A DNA stretch of 64,000 nt, from contig CM057135.1 in the NCBI GenBank assembly GCA_029964075.1, positions 9,512,863 to 9,576,862 on the forward strand. The letters are read 5' to 3'. The stretch's first letter is position 1. Each line of letters opens with the position of its first letter. Positions 22,385-34,622 of this stretch are shown here, piece by piece. The notes under the pieces are model-generated. The model searched no databases. It saw nothing but the letters and a program-made list of their open reading frames with translations, and was not told the origin of the DNA. The stretch comes from Patiria pectinifera. Lineage: Eukaryota > Echinodermata > Asteroidea > Valvatida > Asterinidae. Both the position numbers and the translations under genes were made by a program.

Positions 22385-22727
22385 TTTTTTTTTACAATTT
22401 ATGCCTTATTGTTAACCTCAGTTTGGATTTGATAAGTTAATTATTGTTACTACCGGTACTCTAAATTTTTACAATTTGATTTCAAACATTGAATTTAGAG
22501 TTCAATTAAAAGCAACACCTAAAAATTGAAAGTTTTTTTAAGCATAATGATTCTGATGAAATCAGGTCTACCGGTAGATGTGTTTAACTTAAATGTAGGC
22601 TGGTCACCCCAACCCTTTCGGTAAACCACTGGACCTATTATTAAAAGCTGTTGGTGAACACCAACAGCGAGGGCGTTCTATCGTGGTGCGGTGAATGGAC
22701 CATTAGCGGGCGCTGTAAGTAAGAGCA

Positions 22728-22768
22728 TGCGCATGCGCGTAAGCACTACTCGACAGCAAGATGGCGGC
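22728..22768 (+). promoter_or_regulatory. NRF1-like and YY1-like promoter motifs
   Basis: A perfect TGCGCATGCGC palindrome (NRF1-type) lies at 22728-22738. AAGATGGCGGC (YY1-type, overlapping the start codon) lies at 22758-22768. This pair, without a TATA box, is typical of housekeeping-type core promoters in animals, where YY1 sites lie just downstream of the transcription start and overlap the ATG. It supports a real transcription unit starting here rather than a transposon ORF. Confidence 0.6.
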
Positions 22769-24845
22769 CGCAATGAGCTCCTCGGATGACGGCGAATCGG
22801 ACGAAAAGAAGTGCATTATGCATGTTTCGAATGCCGAATAGAGCGTTTTATCGTTCTCCGAGACAAGCTGGAAAAAATTACTTGCTTGTGCTGGTAGTCC
22901 GAAGAATGTGGGGTGATCGACACACGCAGAAATCGTGGAAAAAACGGAGAAGTTCATCGGCATGCACGTGCACTGACCAGCTGACATGACTGATGCAGCA
23001 CTCTCGTGGAAGGAGATGTGTACCGGAATCATCGGCCTACGTTCGTATTATTATTCTTGCCTTGAACCTAATTGTAAGAAGCCGTTGGATTCGGAATATT
23101 TTGGAATATTTTTTTCTACAACCTAGATTCATATGATGTGTGATTTGTTTAGTAAAACATGTTACTAGTCATGCTAGTAGACCATCTGACCGTCCATTGT
23201 TATCATCATGATCATGGGACATGGCAAGTTAGAAAAAGCCACAGATCACAGATTTTTTCCCCCCTCACTCAGATGTAGGATTTTAAGACAAGGAAGAGAC
23301 TCTTACATTGCACAACGGAACATTTTATATTGAGTAGGCTTATGTTTCCTGAATGTGGCGACTGTGTATAGAACGGCCGGTTCCCTTGATTTAAAATAAG
23401 GAGAACAACATCCACTTTGACTTTATATTTGGCATCATTGGGGATTGTGTAGTATGTTGTGGGTCTTCCATTCAATTTGAGCCACAATTTGCTCAGTAAT
23501 AATTTATAATTATCTAAGTACGAAGTCGTTAAAACCAACATTTTGCCATTCTTTAAGCTGGCAGCTTATAGCGTCCTCATTTCAACTGTACTTTTATTTC
23601 CTTGCTTTTTTTTTCTAGATAGTATAATATAATCAAAAAATAATGAGAACCTGCCCACTTCTCTAAATGTCAAGCCCTCACCGTCAATATATCTAGATTT
23701 TAGATTTTCACTTTTTTTTCCATTTTTTTTTCTTTTTCCCCTGATCATTCATGTGAAAAATAGTATACAAATAATAAAATGTTTGTACATGAAGGTGCCA
23801 TGGTGTAAATATTTTCCTAAGTTAGATGATAGAATGTTCCATTCTACGAGGTGAAGCTGAGTTGAATGGAACATTTCTCATTGACCCATAATCCTCCAAT
23901 CAACTGACAAAGATTTACATTGTGAAATAATTGAAATGAGAGTAATGAGTGATATTTTAAAAACATTTTCTCAATTACAGGCATTTGGATACCATCAACA
24001 CATTCAGCAGTGCTACAAACGTATCTGTCATGTTTCCAGGATAGACCGTGCAGAAAGACTTGCAAAGAAACAACAACATGAAAGTCAAGGTATGTTTGCC
24101 TTTTTTCCTATGGAGTCACACGAGCACACTCACTTGAAAAATATAACATGTCTAAAGCAGGGGCTGGTTGGAGATAGAGCCTTCCTCTACAAAATTTTAG
24201 TTTGATCTAAAAATTAATGTGGCCTGACGTTGCGAACTTAGCAAGTTCTTCTTCAGAGGCTAAAACAGAAACTTTAGTATGAGTCAAGGTTTCATAATTT
24301 CGTAGCTAAATCAAATTGGAAATACTTGCAAACATATACAAGCCCTACTTTAGAATTGACAATCTCTAGGAGTTTGTTTCCCGTACAGTTTTACAAAAAC
24401 ATTCCATTCATTGCTAATGTTTATTTCTCAAGTTAAAACATGCAGTGCCTGTTGCACGATAAGACAATGCAATTTGCAATTAAAAATTGTTCATTGAAGA
24501 AAGAAATTTTTCTCGTAATTTGACAACTTGCAGATACAGCATGTTCCAGATGGGAAATGTGATGGAGTCAATGATGCCGCCAAACAAGGATGCCAAGTGC
24601 TGTCTCTACACAGAAGAGGTTGGAAAGTCATCAGCGATGACATCAGTATCCACTGGATGGATCTTCCCCCTGCCCCAGACAGTGTCATGGAATTTGCCCA
24701 AAGTCAATGCACAAAAGGCCAGTGTAGCTGTTTTGAAAAAAAACTGCCATGCACAGACTTGTGCAAGTGCACCAACTGTGAAAACATTCCAAGTGAAGGG
24801 CAGCGCACTTCACCCAAAAGTGATGATTCAGATATCGAGGATTAA
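22761..24845 (+). pseudogene. Decayed multi-exon gene with CXC-like C-terminus
   Basis: Three exon-like blocks were recognised. Exon 1 starts at ATG 22761 (MAAAMSSSDDGESDEKKC) and runs about 250 bp in one frame but with three in-frame stops (TAG, TGA, TGA). Exon 2 is 23981-24089, with AG acceptor and GTATGT donor; it encodes GYHQHIQQCYKR, like the GYHxxCYxxF segment of uncharacterised invertebrate proteins. Exon 3 is 24534-24845, preceded by TTGCAG. It encodes a Trp-rich segment and then a Cys cluster C-x4-C-x-C-x6-C-x3-C-x-C-x2-C (CXC-like) and an acidic tail with stop. Exon 2 (ends in phase 1) and exon 3 (opens in phase 0) do not join in frame, so intervening exons are missing. Function unknown. 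Confidence 0.55.
24221..24260 (-). ncRNA. Hammerhead-ribozyme-like motif (Penelope terminal repeat)
   Basis: On the minus strand, GCCT (24260-24257) is followed by CTGAAGA (24256-24250, the CUGANGA core). A 6-bp stem II GAACTT/AAGTTC with a GCT loop follows, then GCAA (core GAAA with one change), the self-complementary ACGT, GTC and AGGC. The final AGGC pairs perfectly with the starting GCCT as stem I. This matches the minimal hammerheads of Penelope-like elements, which act as dimers through the ACGT stem III. The A-to-C change in the core probably disables this copy. It lies in the intron between exons 2 and 3 of the decayed gene. Confidence 0.6.
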
Positions 24846-26886
24846 CTAATGTAAAATCTGACCATCACGTCCATGTACATGTATGTCTATCTAAATAAGG
24901 AATAAGATCGTCACTTCAGAAAGTTTAAATCACACAGTCTGCTTCTCATCCACTTTAATATTTTAAAATATGAATCAACAGGACTTATGTTTTATTAATT
25001 ATATATTTTTTATGGATGTACACAACTAAAAAACACCAAATTTCAGTCTTACGGTTGAAATGGACACCGTTGACTTTGTTGCGGGGTTTTTCCACTTGCA
25101 GTTTCAGCAAGGGGATGGGAAATAATCTTACCATGTGTTTTCCTCTTTGACAATCCTTTTTTTTTTAAGCGCTGACCGTGAAGCCAAAGAAGTTTTTTGT
25201 GGTCATTTGTAAGGGCTTAAAAACAGTTTATTCCTCTTCAGTAATGTTCATGCTTACAGTCTTATTTGTTGTTGATCAAATAGACTCTATAAAGACATCC
25301 TTGAGAGCTTTTTGTTACTGTAATTCCTAATTTGGGGGGGGGGTGCAGAAGATTGTCCTCCAAGACGCTTTGCAAAAGGCCCAAAAGGCTCTAGGTTGAT
25401 GCCTTCGTGCAAAGAGAAATGTTTCACATTTTATATTAGAGGTATTCACCAATCCTTTTATACATTGTACCATGTTCTCAACAGCAGTTATGGTTTTTGA
25501 AGGTTGGTGACATGTTTCGTGTTCTCCTTCGACCCTTCAAATGATTTGAAATTTAGACAACGGAACTCGCTGTAGATGTTCGGATGTAGTTTCCAGATGC
25601 CATTGGATTCGCCATTGAAAGATTCATGTCTGTTCACCATTTTTGCAATGACTAACCTTTGTTGAGATGATATGAAGAAAAAAAGGGGGCAGGTTGCAAC
25701 AGTCTTTCCCGGAACATGTTTAATATGTAAGACAGTTGAACAATTAAAAGTACATATTGGCTCCACCAGAGACGCAAACCGCAAACACTGTATTACAATT
25801 TTTGCCAATCACAGTAATTATTTCTCGAGTCTTTTTATATCTACTGTTTACCGTTTTGTTTTTTGAATGAATAAATATCGTCAAAGGCTGAAGTTATAAA
25901 GCCCTGTGGTCATGTTTATTTTTTCATTCAGACTAAACTCATTCGTATTTGTGTCGGACACTTTGTTGAATGTATTACATCATGAATCAGAAGTACTTTG
26001 TAGTTTTAACCAAAAAGAAAATTAAAATTTAATAATCAATAATACCCTTTAAAGAAGTTCAGAAAAGAGCAATACATGTATTCTAAATGAAAAACAAAAA
26101 GAGGAAACATTTGCACTGAGGCTGGGAAAGGGCTTGTAAAATCTTCCTTGATTTACAATGGGATGGAAAATTTGATATTTAAATTAATTATTGGAGCATT
26201 AAAAGTCACCCTAGGTTCCTTTTTATTGAGTCTGGGCTCTGTAGAGACGCTTTTAGCAAGCAACAACAATAAAACAATCTTTCCCATAGAAAATGTTCAC
26301 AGTTTTCCAATCCTGGTCAATAGAGGGCGCCCTGTTTTGAACTGCTGATTAAAATGCCAATATTTAAATGATTGGTAACTTTGGGATTGTGGATTTTAGT
26401 TTTTGGTGATCCATATGGTCTCAGCTAATAACCTCCAAACCTGCAATTCACTTAGTTCTGAGAGGTGCACCAAGAAAATCACTTTCTGAGCACATTTTGC
26501 AGCCATGCCCCGTGCTCTATATTGTGTCCAACACGGTCTGCTCGCACACGAGCTGCCACCCACTGTGTCCATAACACGAACGGTTACGCTGTTGAGGTGC
26601 ATCATGTACATGTACATGTACATTGGCGTGTAATTTTTGCGGAGAACACAAAAAGGGCATATGGGCGTCCTAGGATTTCTTTCTAGAAGGGGCAATACGC
26701 ACATTTCCGTTGGTCTCCTCCATACTGTCTAGTTAGATGTTCAGCGGGGACATTTTAATTGCCGACCCCACCCTGTCCCATTGACACTCCTGTATTATGT
26801 AGATGCCCATGTTGTTCAATGTGCATTAAATTAACTCGATTTAGCCCAGGTCTTTTTGTCTTTTTCCCCCTTTCCCCTCCCCATCT
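24846..26886. other. Intergenic or 3' UTR DNA, no gene seen
   Basis: Follows the stop of the CXC-like gene. Frames at 25488-25808 (-) and 26396-26704 (-) carry no motif and look like chance. A 24-base run of ACATGT/CATGTA palindromes lies near 26602-26626. An AATAAATA signal near 25868-25876 could polyadenylate a transcript. Confidence 0.4.
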
Positions 26887-27130
26887 ATGACGTCCCCGGG
26901 GCATATGGCAGCGGCCCTAAATTTTGTAGGGAGGGCAATTAATGTGCTGCCAAATACTGATAATAAAGTACACAACCTTTTCCCGCAGCAGTGCGTACAT
27001 TATCTTCTTGTAAACTGTGACGATCTGATAATTCCGGATGATCAGCAGGCAAGTCTGTCTGCTGCGTGTCTGTTCTTCGATTATCTCCAAAACGGGCGCT
27101 TAACGAGGCTGCAAATTGGTATGTATCGCT
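26887..27130 (+). other. Possible single coding exon, unrecognised
   Basis: The open frame from ATG 26887 has ordinary-looking composition (VLPNTDNKVHNLFPQQ, ACLFFDYLQNGRL) and reaches a donor-like ATTG/GTATGTAT at about 27117-27123. No family was recognised and no partner exon was found. The frame continues only 50 codons more to a stop. It could be a first exon of a gene extending right, or chance. Confidence 0.25.
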
Positions 27131-27429
27131 CAGGACCCAAAATGTTCAGTGTCAAGTTTAAAGTTGTTTAGATCAGCTGTTCTTAAAAAAACCTGCAAAA
27201 AAGTACATGTATCAAAACCGGAGGATTATACCATACAAATAAGCGCGCGCCAGGTGCGCACTGCTGATGCAGTAGCTCGTCTTAACCCACTCAACGGGCA
27301 CATTTTGAAAGGGCACTGCACTAGTACAGTTTTTAAACACGTAGAGAACTCAAGCATGGGTAGTTCGCCGTACCGTCCGACCGACCCGACATCGGTACTT
27401 TTAAGAAATTCGCCTTTATAGAAAGACGT

Positions 27430-28059
27430 CATCTCCTTTTTTCATATATAGAGCCCCCTCCTTCATTTGCCAGTGGGTTCCACCTGAATCGTGAAATTAT
27501 TTAAATATTTTCCTCGTTTGTTAGTTCTAAAATAGTTTCGTGTACTTTAACATGGATTTCTACTCGCCTTTCCTGACTTTAAAATGACGATGTGTTTTTC
27601 CCAAGCGCCAGTGCCTCCAAGAAAATGCAAACAACACTCACTTTATACGGAAGTCCGGTGAAAAGGTCCACCTAGGAGACCAACAATGACAGAGCGGCGA
27701 GGGTTATTCGACCCTCAGATGTCAGCTATATATATCAGGGGCTCACCGTGCACGTTGTTGCCATCTGGCTATGGTATTAAAAGCTGACCTTTACTTAGCC
27801 TAGGCATTTCTAACAATAGTAAGCCAACTTTTGGTTAAACTCGAGGCCATGTGGTCTTATAATGATGCATACTCGTCTCGGATTTTCAAGGCCCTAAACA
27901 CACTTTCGCCACTGAGGCTGGTATGGGCCTAATGGATGACGGGTTGATGAATGCACGACAGGTGCCATGTCTGAGAAGGGCGCGTGATCTCAGCATGGTC
28001 TGTCTAGGCCATGAAACATAAATTACCCACAACTCTTCCTAGTCAGGCAGCTTAGTGAA
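27430..28059. other. Intergenic DNA, no gene seen
   Basis: No ORF, repeat or RNA gene supported. Confidence 0.4.
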
Positions 28060-28330
28060 TGGATGTGGACATTCCGGACAAAAGCGCCAAATGTTCCATA
28101 GATGCTCCTCAATGCCTTAGCTTTCAATTTTTGATAGGAACCAACTTATCCAATGACATTTTGGCGGCCATCTTGGATTTTAAAGAAGGCTGCCATTGAA
28201 AACCTATTTTTACCCATATCTCATCTTCTAAGCCACTAACGATAAAAGTTTTGGTGTCTAAACAAAAATGTTGAGGGTCAAGGTTTGCAACTGTACCATT
28301 TGGGATCGTGTCAAATGGTCAGTTTTCCAG
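28060..28330 (-). repeat. Dispersed satellite unit (inverted relative to 45.15-45.45 kb)
   Basis: The segment containing ATGTGGACATTC, CAAAAGCGCCAAATGTTCCATA and GGCGGCCATCTTGGATTTTAAA is the reverse complement of about 45150-45440. It marks the left flank of the long-inverted-repeat element that starts at about 28335. Confidence 0.7.
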
Positions 28331-28334
28331 ATAC

Positions 28335-31300
28335 TTAAGAGTTATTTCGTGTAAATACTTCATGTAAGTGTCCACGCTCAAAAAATCGATTTTTTTTTTT
28401 TTTTTTTTTTTAAACTTTGTGGGATGAAAGGACTTAGGGAGCAAGTAACCAAAATAGACTATTTAAACTTTTATTTTGCCCGTTGCCATGGTTACGGGCC
28501 ATTATGTGTTTAAGCCATTTTTCGGCAATTTTGAGGCTGCAAAAAAAAAATCATTTTTCGCGTTATTTTCAAAGGTCATCCAGCCAAACTGCAAAGTAAT
28601 GTCACAAAAGTAACTTGATCATGGCAAAGTATCATCCTTACCCTTACAAGAAAAAAATAAAAACACTTCTGAAAAATCTCCTTTATACTATTTTTACACC
28701 CTATAATACAGCATGTTTTTACAACTAGCAAAACTGCATTTTTACCCCATTTTTATCCCTCCAAAATGGCACTTTCCAGGGCACTCAGAATAATTTCCCT
28801 TCGGTTATGGTTAGTTCAGACATTGGTCTTTTCATATCTGGTGAGAAAATTTTGGGTTATTGTATAGCTTTTGTGCAGTAGCGCTCCAAAAATGGTAAAT
28901 TTCACAAAAACGTTAAAAGTGAATGTTCAGTGTTTTCCTTTGTTTTGAGTAATAACTTGTATAATTGGTATTGTTCATGAATCTAGCACATTTTTACAAA
29001 CAGAATAGACTGTTTATCATTTTTAGACCATTGGATGAATGGGAGGTCGTGTACTTCCCCCCTCCCCACACCTGGCTAGGCCCCGCCCACTCCCCCTGTG
29101 CCACCGAATTTTGAACTTGTATGTTGCATAACAAAACAAATGTAAATATGCAACTGAACACTTTAGAAATAACATAGAGTTCCTTTTCACAGCCTCACCT
29201 TCCCCCACCCCGGGGACATTGCTTGGGGTTGAGGGTAGGGTGTGACCACCCACCAATAACTTGGCATTGTCGGTACAATCATTGTCACATGGGCAAAACT
29301 CATGTGTTTGCAAGCCTCAATGAATAATTGCCATATCAATTGTTATCTGATTGAAGTGCACCACCATTCCAATGATGTCCAGTCCCCCCTCCCAGCTAGG
29401 CCCCGCCCCTTCCCTTGCCACCAAATTCAGATTTTGATTTCTGCATGTATTTGCCTAAATTAATATTGTAAAGAGATGTCAATTTGCAAGTGAAGCTTTC
29501 ATCATCTACACCAACAGGGGTACCCGTCTCACAGCCCATCCCCTGCCATTCCTTTTCCTACTCCAGTGCTCATTATGAGCAACTACCCCTCCCCTCCCCA
29601 AGAATTGTGCAGAATATGTATTATTGTTAAGGTTACATATTGCCTTGCGGAAAGTCCACATATTTACATACACTATGTAGGTTTCGCTATTTTTTGTCAA
29701 CGTGGGAGTGGTTTGGAATATCTGGAAAGCCCGGGGGGGGGGGGTGTAATATGGATACATGTACATAATGCTGAATTTTTTTTTAACACGATTGCATTTA
29801 TTTTATTATTTTCAATACAGAGAAGTGATATGGCGATTACGAGAGCAAATAACTCATATTTTTATATTAAAATACATGTACTTTAAAACAACTATCACTC
29901 CAGTGAAAACTCAAAATGGCCTCTATATTGATTGATTGAATTTAATGTGTAAATATGGTCAGATCAAGCACATATAAAATCGAATATAGTACCGTTATGG
30001 GTGCTGCTATGCCCTCCAAAATCGTAATTTCGTAATCAGCATGACATTTTGAGTCTCTTCCAAACTGTCATCAGCAGTCAACATGGCCACACTTCTGTGT
30101 TGTATCCATTGTTACATGGCAAGCAATCTAAATGTATTGGTGTTTATAAATTACAGGGTTTTTTGTATACAAGCAGGGAATGTTTTGTTAATGTGTTAAT
30201 TAAAAAAACAAACCAACTTCCCCACCGAACCACAAGTGCTTACAGATTTTATCCCTTTCTGGCGGGTATTTGGGGTTTTTTTCTAAAAGGGAGGGGTACA
30301 GCACACTGTGATCCCATGTTGATTTGCATATACTTTGACCAATTTTCGTCGGCCGATTTGGCAGGAAAATACTGGTTGACCATTACTCTGTATAATATGA
30401 CATTCTTGGTTGTATTGCTGTTACCACTAGAGGTGTTTTTTATATATTTTTCCAAACTCTTGTCTAGATAACATTTTGGGCATAATTTCTGTATTTCTGT
30501 GTAAACATTCATCCCAGTCAAGCAATTGTATGCATCCATTGTCACTGTCATAGGGACTTATAATTACTGATTTTATTCCAAAAGTGTGTGGGTTTTCAAC
30601 CCGAATTGGCAAAACTGAAGTAAATATACACAATTGTGGTGATGTTATTTAATGCTCTGCAATTGATTCATGTAATAACTAAAAGAAACGTATACATTAA
30701 AACAAACAAAATGGTACAGATTGAGAGGTGAAAATTACATGCGCTTCTCGCACTAATGGCGGCCAGGCTACATACTGAGCATGTATTGTTGTTAATTACA
30801 TAGCCATGAATTTCAGTCATAGGATAATAAATCCTTGATAGGCTTTCAAAACGGAAGTATTTTTGACTTTAGTTTATGAGCACCGATGTCTTTACAACGG
30901 TTGCCATGGTAATAATAAGCACAATACAGAAGTGTATTTGGTGCCACAAAACTTGATGTTGATTAGGCAAATACAAATTTGGAGGACACTTCCACTAAAA
31001 AAATACTTCAGACCCTAACTACATATATATAGCCGAGTCAAGTCAGAGTGAAATTCATGCAATCAAATTGATGCTGTGTTCTCTCGGAGTTTTCACTGGA
31101 GTGATCGTTGTTTTAAAGTACATGTATTTCAATATAAACAGATAAGAGTTACTGTTAGTTGCTCTCTAAATCGACAGATCTTTTCCGTTTTGAAAATAAT
31201 AAAATAAACGTCATTTTGTTCACCACACCTTTTACTGTAATTCCAAAGTAGCTTGCAATATAAACAAATGTGTACAGCGTACGTGCGTGATCACCCTTCC

Positions 31301-32679
31301 CACCCACCCCGCGACATACACGCCCCTTCTCCTCCTCACTTTTCGGATATTTCAAGCTGCCCCGTGTTGTAAAAAAGCCACCTTACATAATTCAGACTTT
31401 TCCCAAGGCCATATGCATGTAAGTAATCTCAACAAAATTGTACTTGTTGACTTATTGGGGAGGGCTTGGTTATCTTTGAGCTTTGGGAGTGGGGGTGGCA
31501 GGGCAAAGGGGCTATCTGTGAGACGGCTGTTGGTGTATATCGTAAAAGGTTCACTTTCAAATTGATATCTAGTATTTACAATTTAATTTAGGCAAAAACA
31601 TGCAGAAATCAAAATCTGAATTTGGTGGCAAAGGAAGGATCGGGGCCTAGCTGGGAGGGGAGGACTGGACATCATTTGAATAATGGTGCACTTCAATCAG
31701 AGGACAATGGATATGGCCATTATTATTCATTGCGGCTTGCAATCACATGAGTTTTGCCCATGTGACAATGATTGTACCGACAATGCTAAGTTATTGGTGG
31801 GTGGTCACACCCCGCCCTCAACCCCAAGCAATGCCCCGGGGGTGGGGGAAGGAGAGGCTGTGAAAAGGAACTCTGTTATTTCTAAAGTGTTCACTTGTAT
31901 ATTATTTATTTACATTTGTTTCGTTATGCAACATACACATTCAAAATTCGGTGGCACAGGGGAGTGGGCGGGGCCTAGCCAGGCGTGGGGAAAGTACACT
32001 ACCTACTATTCATCCAATGGTCTAAAAATGATAAACAGTCTGATTCTGTTTGTGAATATGTGCTAGATTAATGAACAATACCAATTATACAAGTTTAATA
32101 CCAAAAACCAAGGAAAACACAGAAAATACACTTTTTAAGGATTTGTGAAATTTACCATTTTTGGAGCGCTGCTGCACAAAGGCTAAACAATAACCCAAAA
32201 TTTTCTCACCAGATATGAAAAGACAAATGTCTGAACTAACTATAGCCGAAGGGAAATTATTCTGAGTGCCCTGGCAAGTGCCATTTTGGAGGGATAGAAA
32301 TGGGGTAAAAATGCAATTTTGCTAGTTGTAAAAGCATGCTGTATTATAGGGCCTAAAAATAATATAAAGGAAATTTTTCAGAAGTGTTTTTATTTTTTTC
32401 TTGTAAGGGTAAGGATGATATAGTTACTTTTGTGACATTACTTTGTAGTTTGGCTTGATGAACTTTGAAAATAACGCAAAAAATGAATTTTTGCAGCCTC
32501 AAAAATGCCGAAAAATGACCGAAACACATAATGGCCCGTAACCATGGCAACGGGCAAAATATCGGATTAAAAAGTCTATTTTGGTTACTTGCTCCTAAAG
32601 TCCTTTCATCCCACATGGTATAAAAAGATTTTTTTGAGCGTGGACACTTATATAAAGTATTTACACGAAATGACTCTTC
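28335..32679. mobile_element. 4.3-kb element with ~1.58-kb inverted arms
   Basis: The left arm 28337-29912 is mirrored by the right arm 31087-32678. Both carry the same landmarks in inverted order: ATTTCGTGTAAATACTT, GTGTCCACGCTCAAAAAA, CCGTAACCATGGCAACGGGC, CACCTGGCTAGGCCCCGCCC (with changes) and ACTCCAGTGAAAACTC. The central spacer (29913-31086) is unmatched and its ORFs have no recognisable motif. ATAC occurs on both sides (28331-28334, 32680-32683) and may be a 4-bp target duplication. It could be a fold-back or long-TIR DNA transposon lacking a visible transposase. Confidence 0.7.
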
Positions 32680-32694
32680 ATACGGTGGCCGTAT

Positions 32695-33180
32695 GGTTTG
32701 CCGTAAAAGGACCAACACTGGCCCGATTCAGGCTATGTGCCTTTTTTTGCCATTATGGTTCGACTTAAAAGGGCCGGCACCGGTCCCATTCAGGTTGTGT
32801 ACCGTCTTGCCATTATAGTTTCCCATAAAAGGACCAACAAAGGCCCGATACAGGCCTTTTACCGTCTTTTCATCATGGTTTATCGTAAGAAAACCTGCAA
32901 TGGCCCGGTTCAGGCTGTGCGCCGTCTTGCTGTTTGTTTGCCTTAAAAAGACCAGCGCTTGTCCGATGCAGGCTCTGAACGGTGTTACCATTACCGTTTG
33001 CCACTTAATAGGGCGAATACTGGACCAATTCCGACTCTGCGGTGTCTGTACCGTCAACACGGAACCATTTTGGCGCAATCGAGCCAGCATTAGCCCGCTT
33101 CTGGTCATGTACCGTTTAAACTGTATTAGACTGTAACAAACCCATAATTAGCTGGTATCGGCCCAATACCGTCCTGTTTA
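32695..33180. repeat. ~60-bp tandem array, about eight units
   Basis: The unit is about 60 bp: CCGTAAAAGGACCAACACTGG, CCCGATTCAGGCTGTG, then CCGTCTTGCCATTATGGTTT (written in pieces). Because 60 is divisible by three, long frames stay open on both strands. The minus frame 32728-33108 repeats a 20-residue motif (GKTVHNLNGTGAGPF-like). Units diverge towards 33180. Most probably a satellite rather than a repetitive protein gene, but the coding reading is not excluded. Confidence 0.75.
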
Positions 33181-33229
33181 CTGGGTCAATGCCATCCTTG
33201 AATCTAGGCAGGTAGAAATCGCTGGCACT

Positions 33230-34051
33230 ACAGGATGTGATACAACTCTTCCTCTCCACAACTACATGTAACTGAACCACTTTTGTAGCTCCATTGGATT
33301 AAGGCGGGTCTGTGATCGGCTAGTCCTGGTTCTGAAGTGGCTGATAGTTTTCCATTGAACCCATGTCGATGTAGCACCTGTTGGGAGGTTTTCCGTCATT
33401 GTTATAGTATAACCATGACAATTGGTGGGCGTTTGCTATCAGTCTTTGCTTCCAGTGTTGGAGTCTTGCCACCTCCTTGGATGTTGTGAAGGAGTGGACA
33501 TGGCTGAGGAAGCTTTTCTTGACTTCAGCCTTTTGTGCCCAAGCTTGCCGTCCCTGGAGTAGGCGACACTCGTCATTTATCAATATTTGGACATCTTAGC
33601 TCGGCTGGCTACTTCCCTTCGGAAATCCGTAGAAGAAATGCCAGCAAGGAGGTGCAAATTACTTCTGTTGGTGGGTTTTAAGCACCCAGTGATCAAACTG
33701 CATGTTGTTTAAGGCTGGGTCAGGTTTCATGGTATGGACTGATCTCTCCCAGACTGGGCACGCATACTCTGCTGAAGAATGGCACGGAGCCAAAACGGTT
33801 CATCCTATAGGTTGTGTGGTTTGGCTCCCTGCCGGAGGTTGTTCCATTTCTTTATGATGTTGTTACGGGGAACTGAATTTGGATAACTTGAATGACAGGA
33901 TGCGATGGAGGGTAACCCTAAGGTAGACGGGATGGCTACAAGGGGTCAATGGTGTCCCGGACCATTTGATGCTAAGGGGTCGGTTGGCTTCGCGGCTAAC
34001 GTTCCTGAGATGGAACGAGCAGACTTGGGTGAGGTGGTTGCGCTCATAGTA
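33230..34051 (-). pseudogene. LINE C, 3' part of reverse transcriptase
   Basis: On the minus strand from 34051 downwards the frame reads YERNHLTQVC-type sequence, then a PVYLRVTLHR block (the LGV.LDR motif that follows LINE RT catalytic domains), then a tail to 33320. It is the continuation of an RT whose catalytic part lies at 43.8-44.4 kb, separated by two later insertions. Several stops. Clade not assigned. Confidence 0.65.
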
Positions 34052-34622
34052 TACACTCTAAAAAAGAAGTGTAAATTTATGTTGTGTAAAACTGTTGTGT
34101 AAAAAAATTGTGTCATTTCTGCTCAATATTGAGTAAAATGAAAATTTCGCTTGTACCTCCTACTTGTGTCAAATGTGTTACACATGAAAAGGTAAAATAA
34201 TACCCAACATTGACTACAAGTCCGAGCAGCACAGGCAAAAAGTTAAAATCATGGTATAGGTTTTCCCGGCTATTTTAACACTTTTATCACACGAATTCCC
34301 TGTACCAATACTTTAATTTCGTCCCCGATCATCGCCAAGCTCACTTCTCAATTTGAATTTCAAAAAGCCACCACTAGATTTCATTTAAGGTTCAGTATAA
34401 TTCAAATTGTTAGCATTTCGATTCGTCCAAAATCTTTGAATTTCGTCTCGTGAAGCAATCGGCGTTGAAATGACAAAGCAAATTCGTTATTTGTCAGTCA
34501 TTTTCATGTTGTTGTCATTACATTTCGTTTCTGGTGACTTAAAGTGCACACGAATAAAAAATGCGCCCAATCTTTAGACTTATTTGAAGAATTGTGCGCA
34601 TTAAAACAATGACAATTTCAAC

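Noticed and set aside
26602..26626. ACATGT palindrome run as a regulatory site
   Set aside because: This motif type is scattered through the window and typical of such genomes; no context supports function.
29023..29313. CPCDNDCTDNAKLLVGGHT-type ORF as a gene (also at 31683-32066)
   Set aside because: The same peptide appears because the two arms of the long inverted repeat are copies; G/C homopolymers differ between arms and break the frame.
30049..30551. Membrane-protein ORFs in the spacer of the long-inverted-repeat element
   Set aside because: Overlapping frames on both strands, no motif, no codon bias visible.
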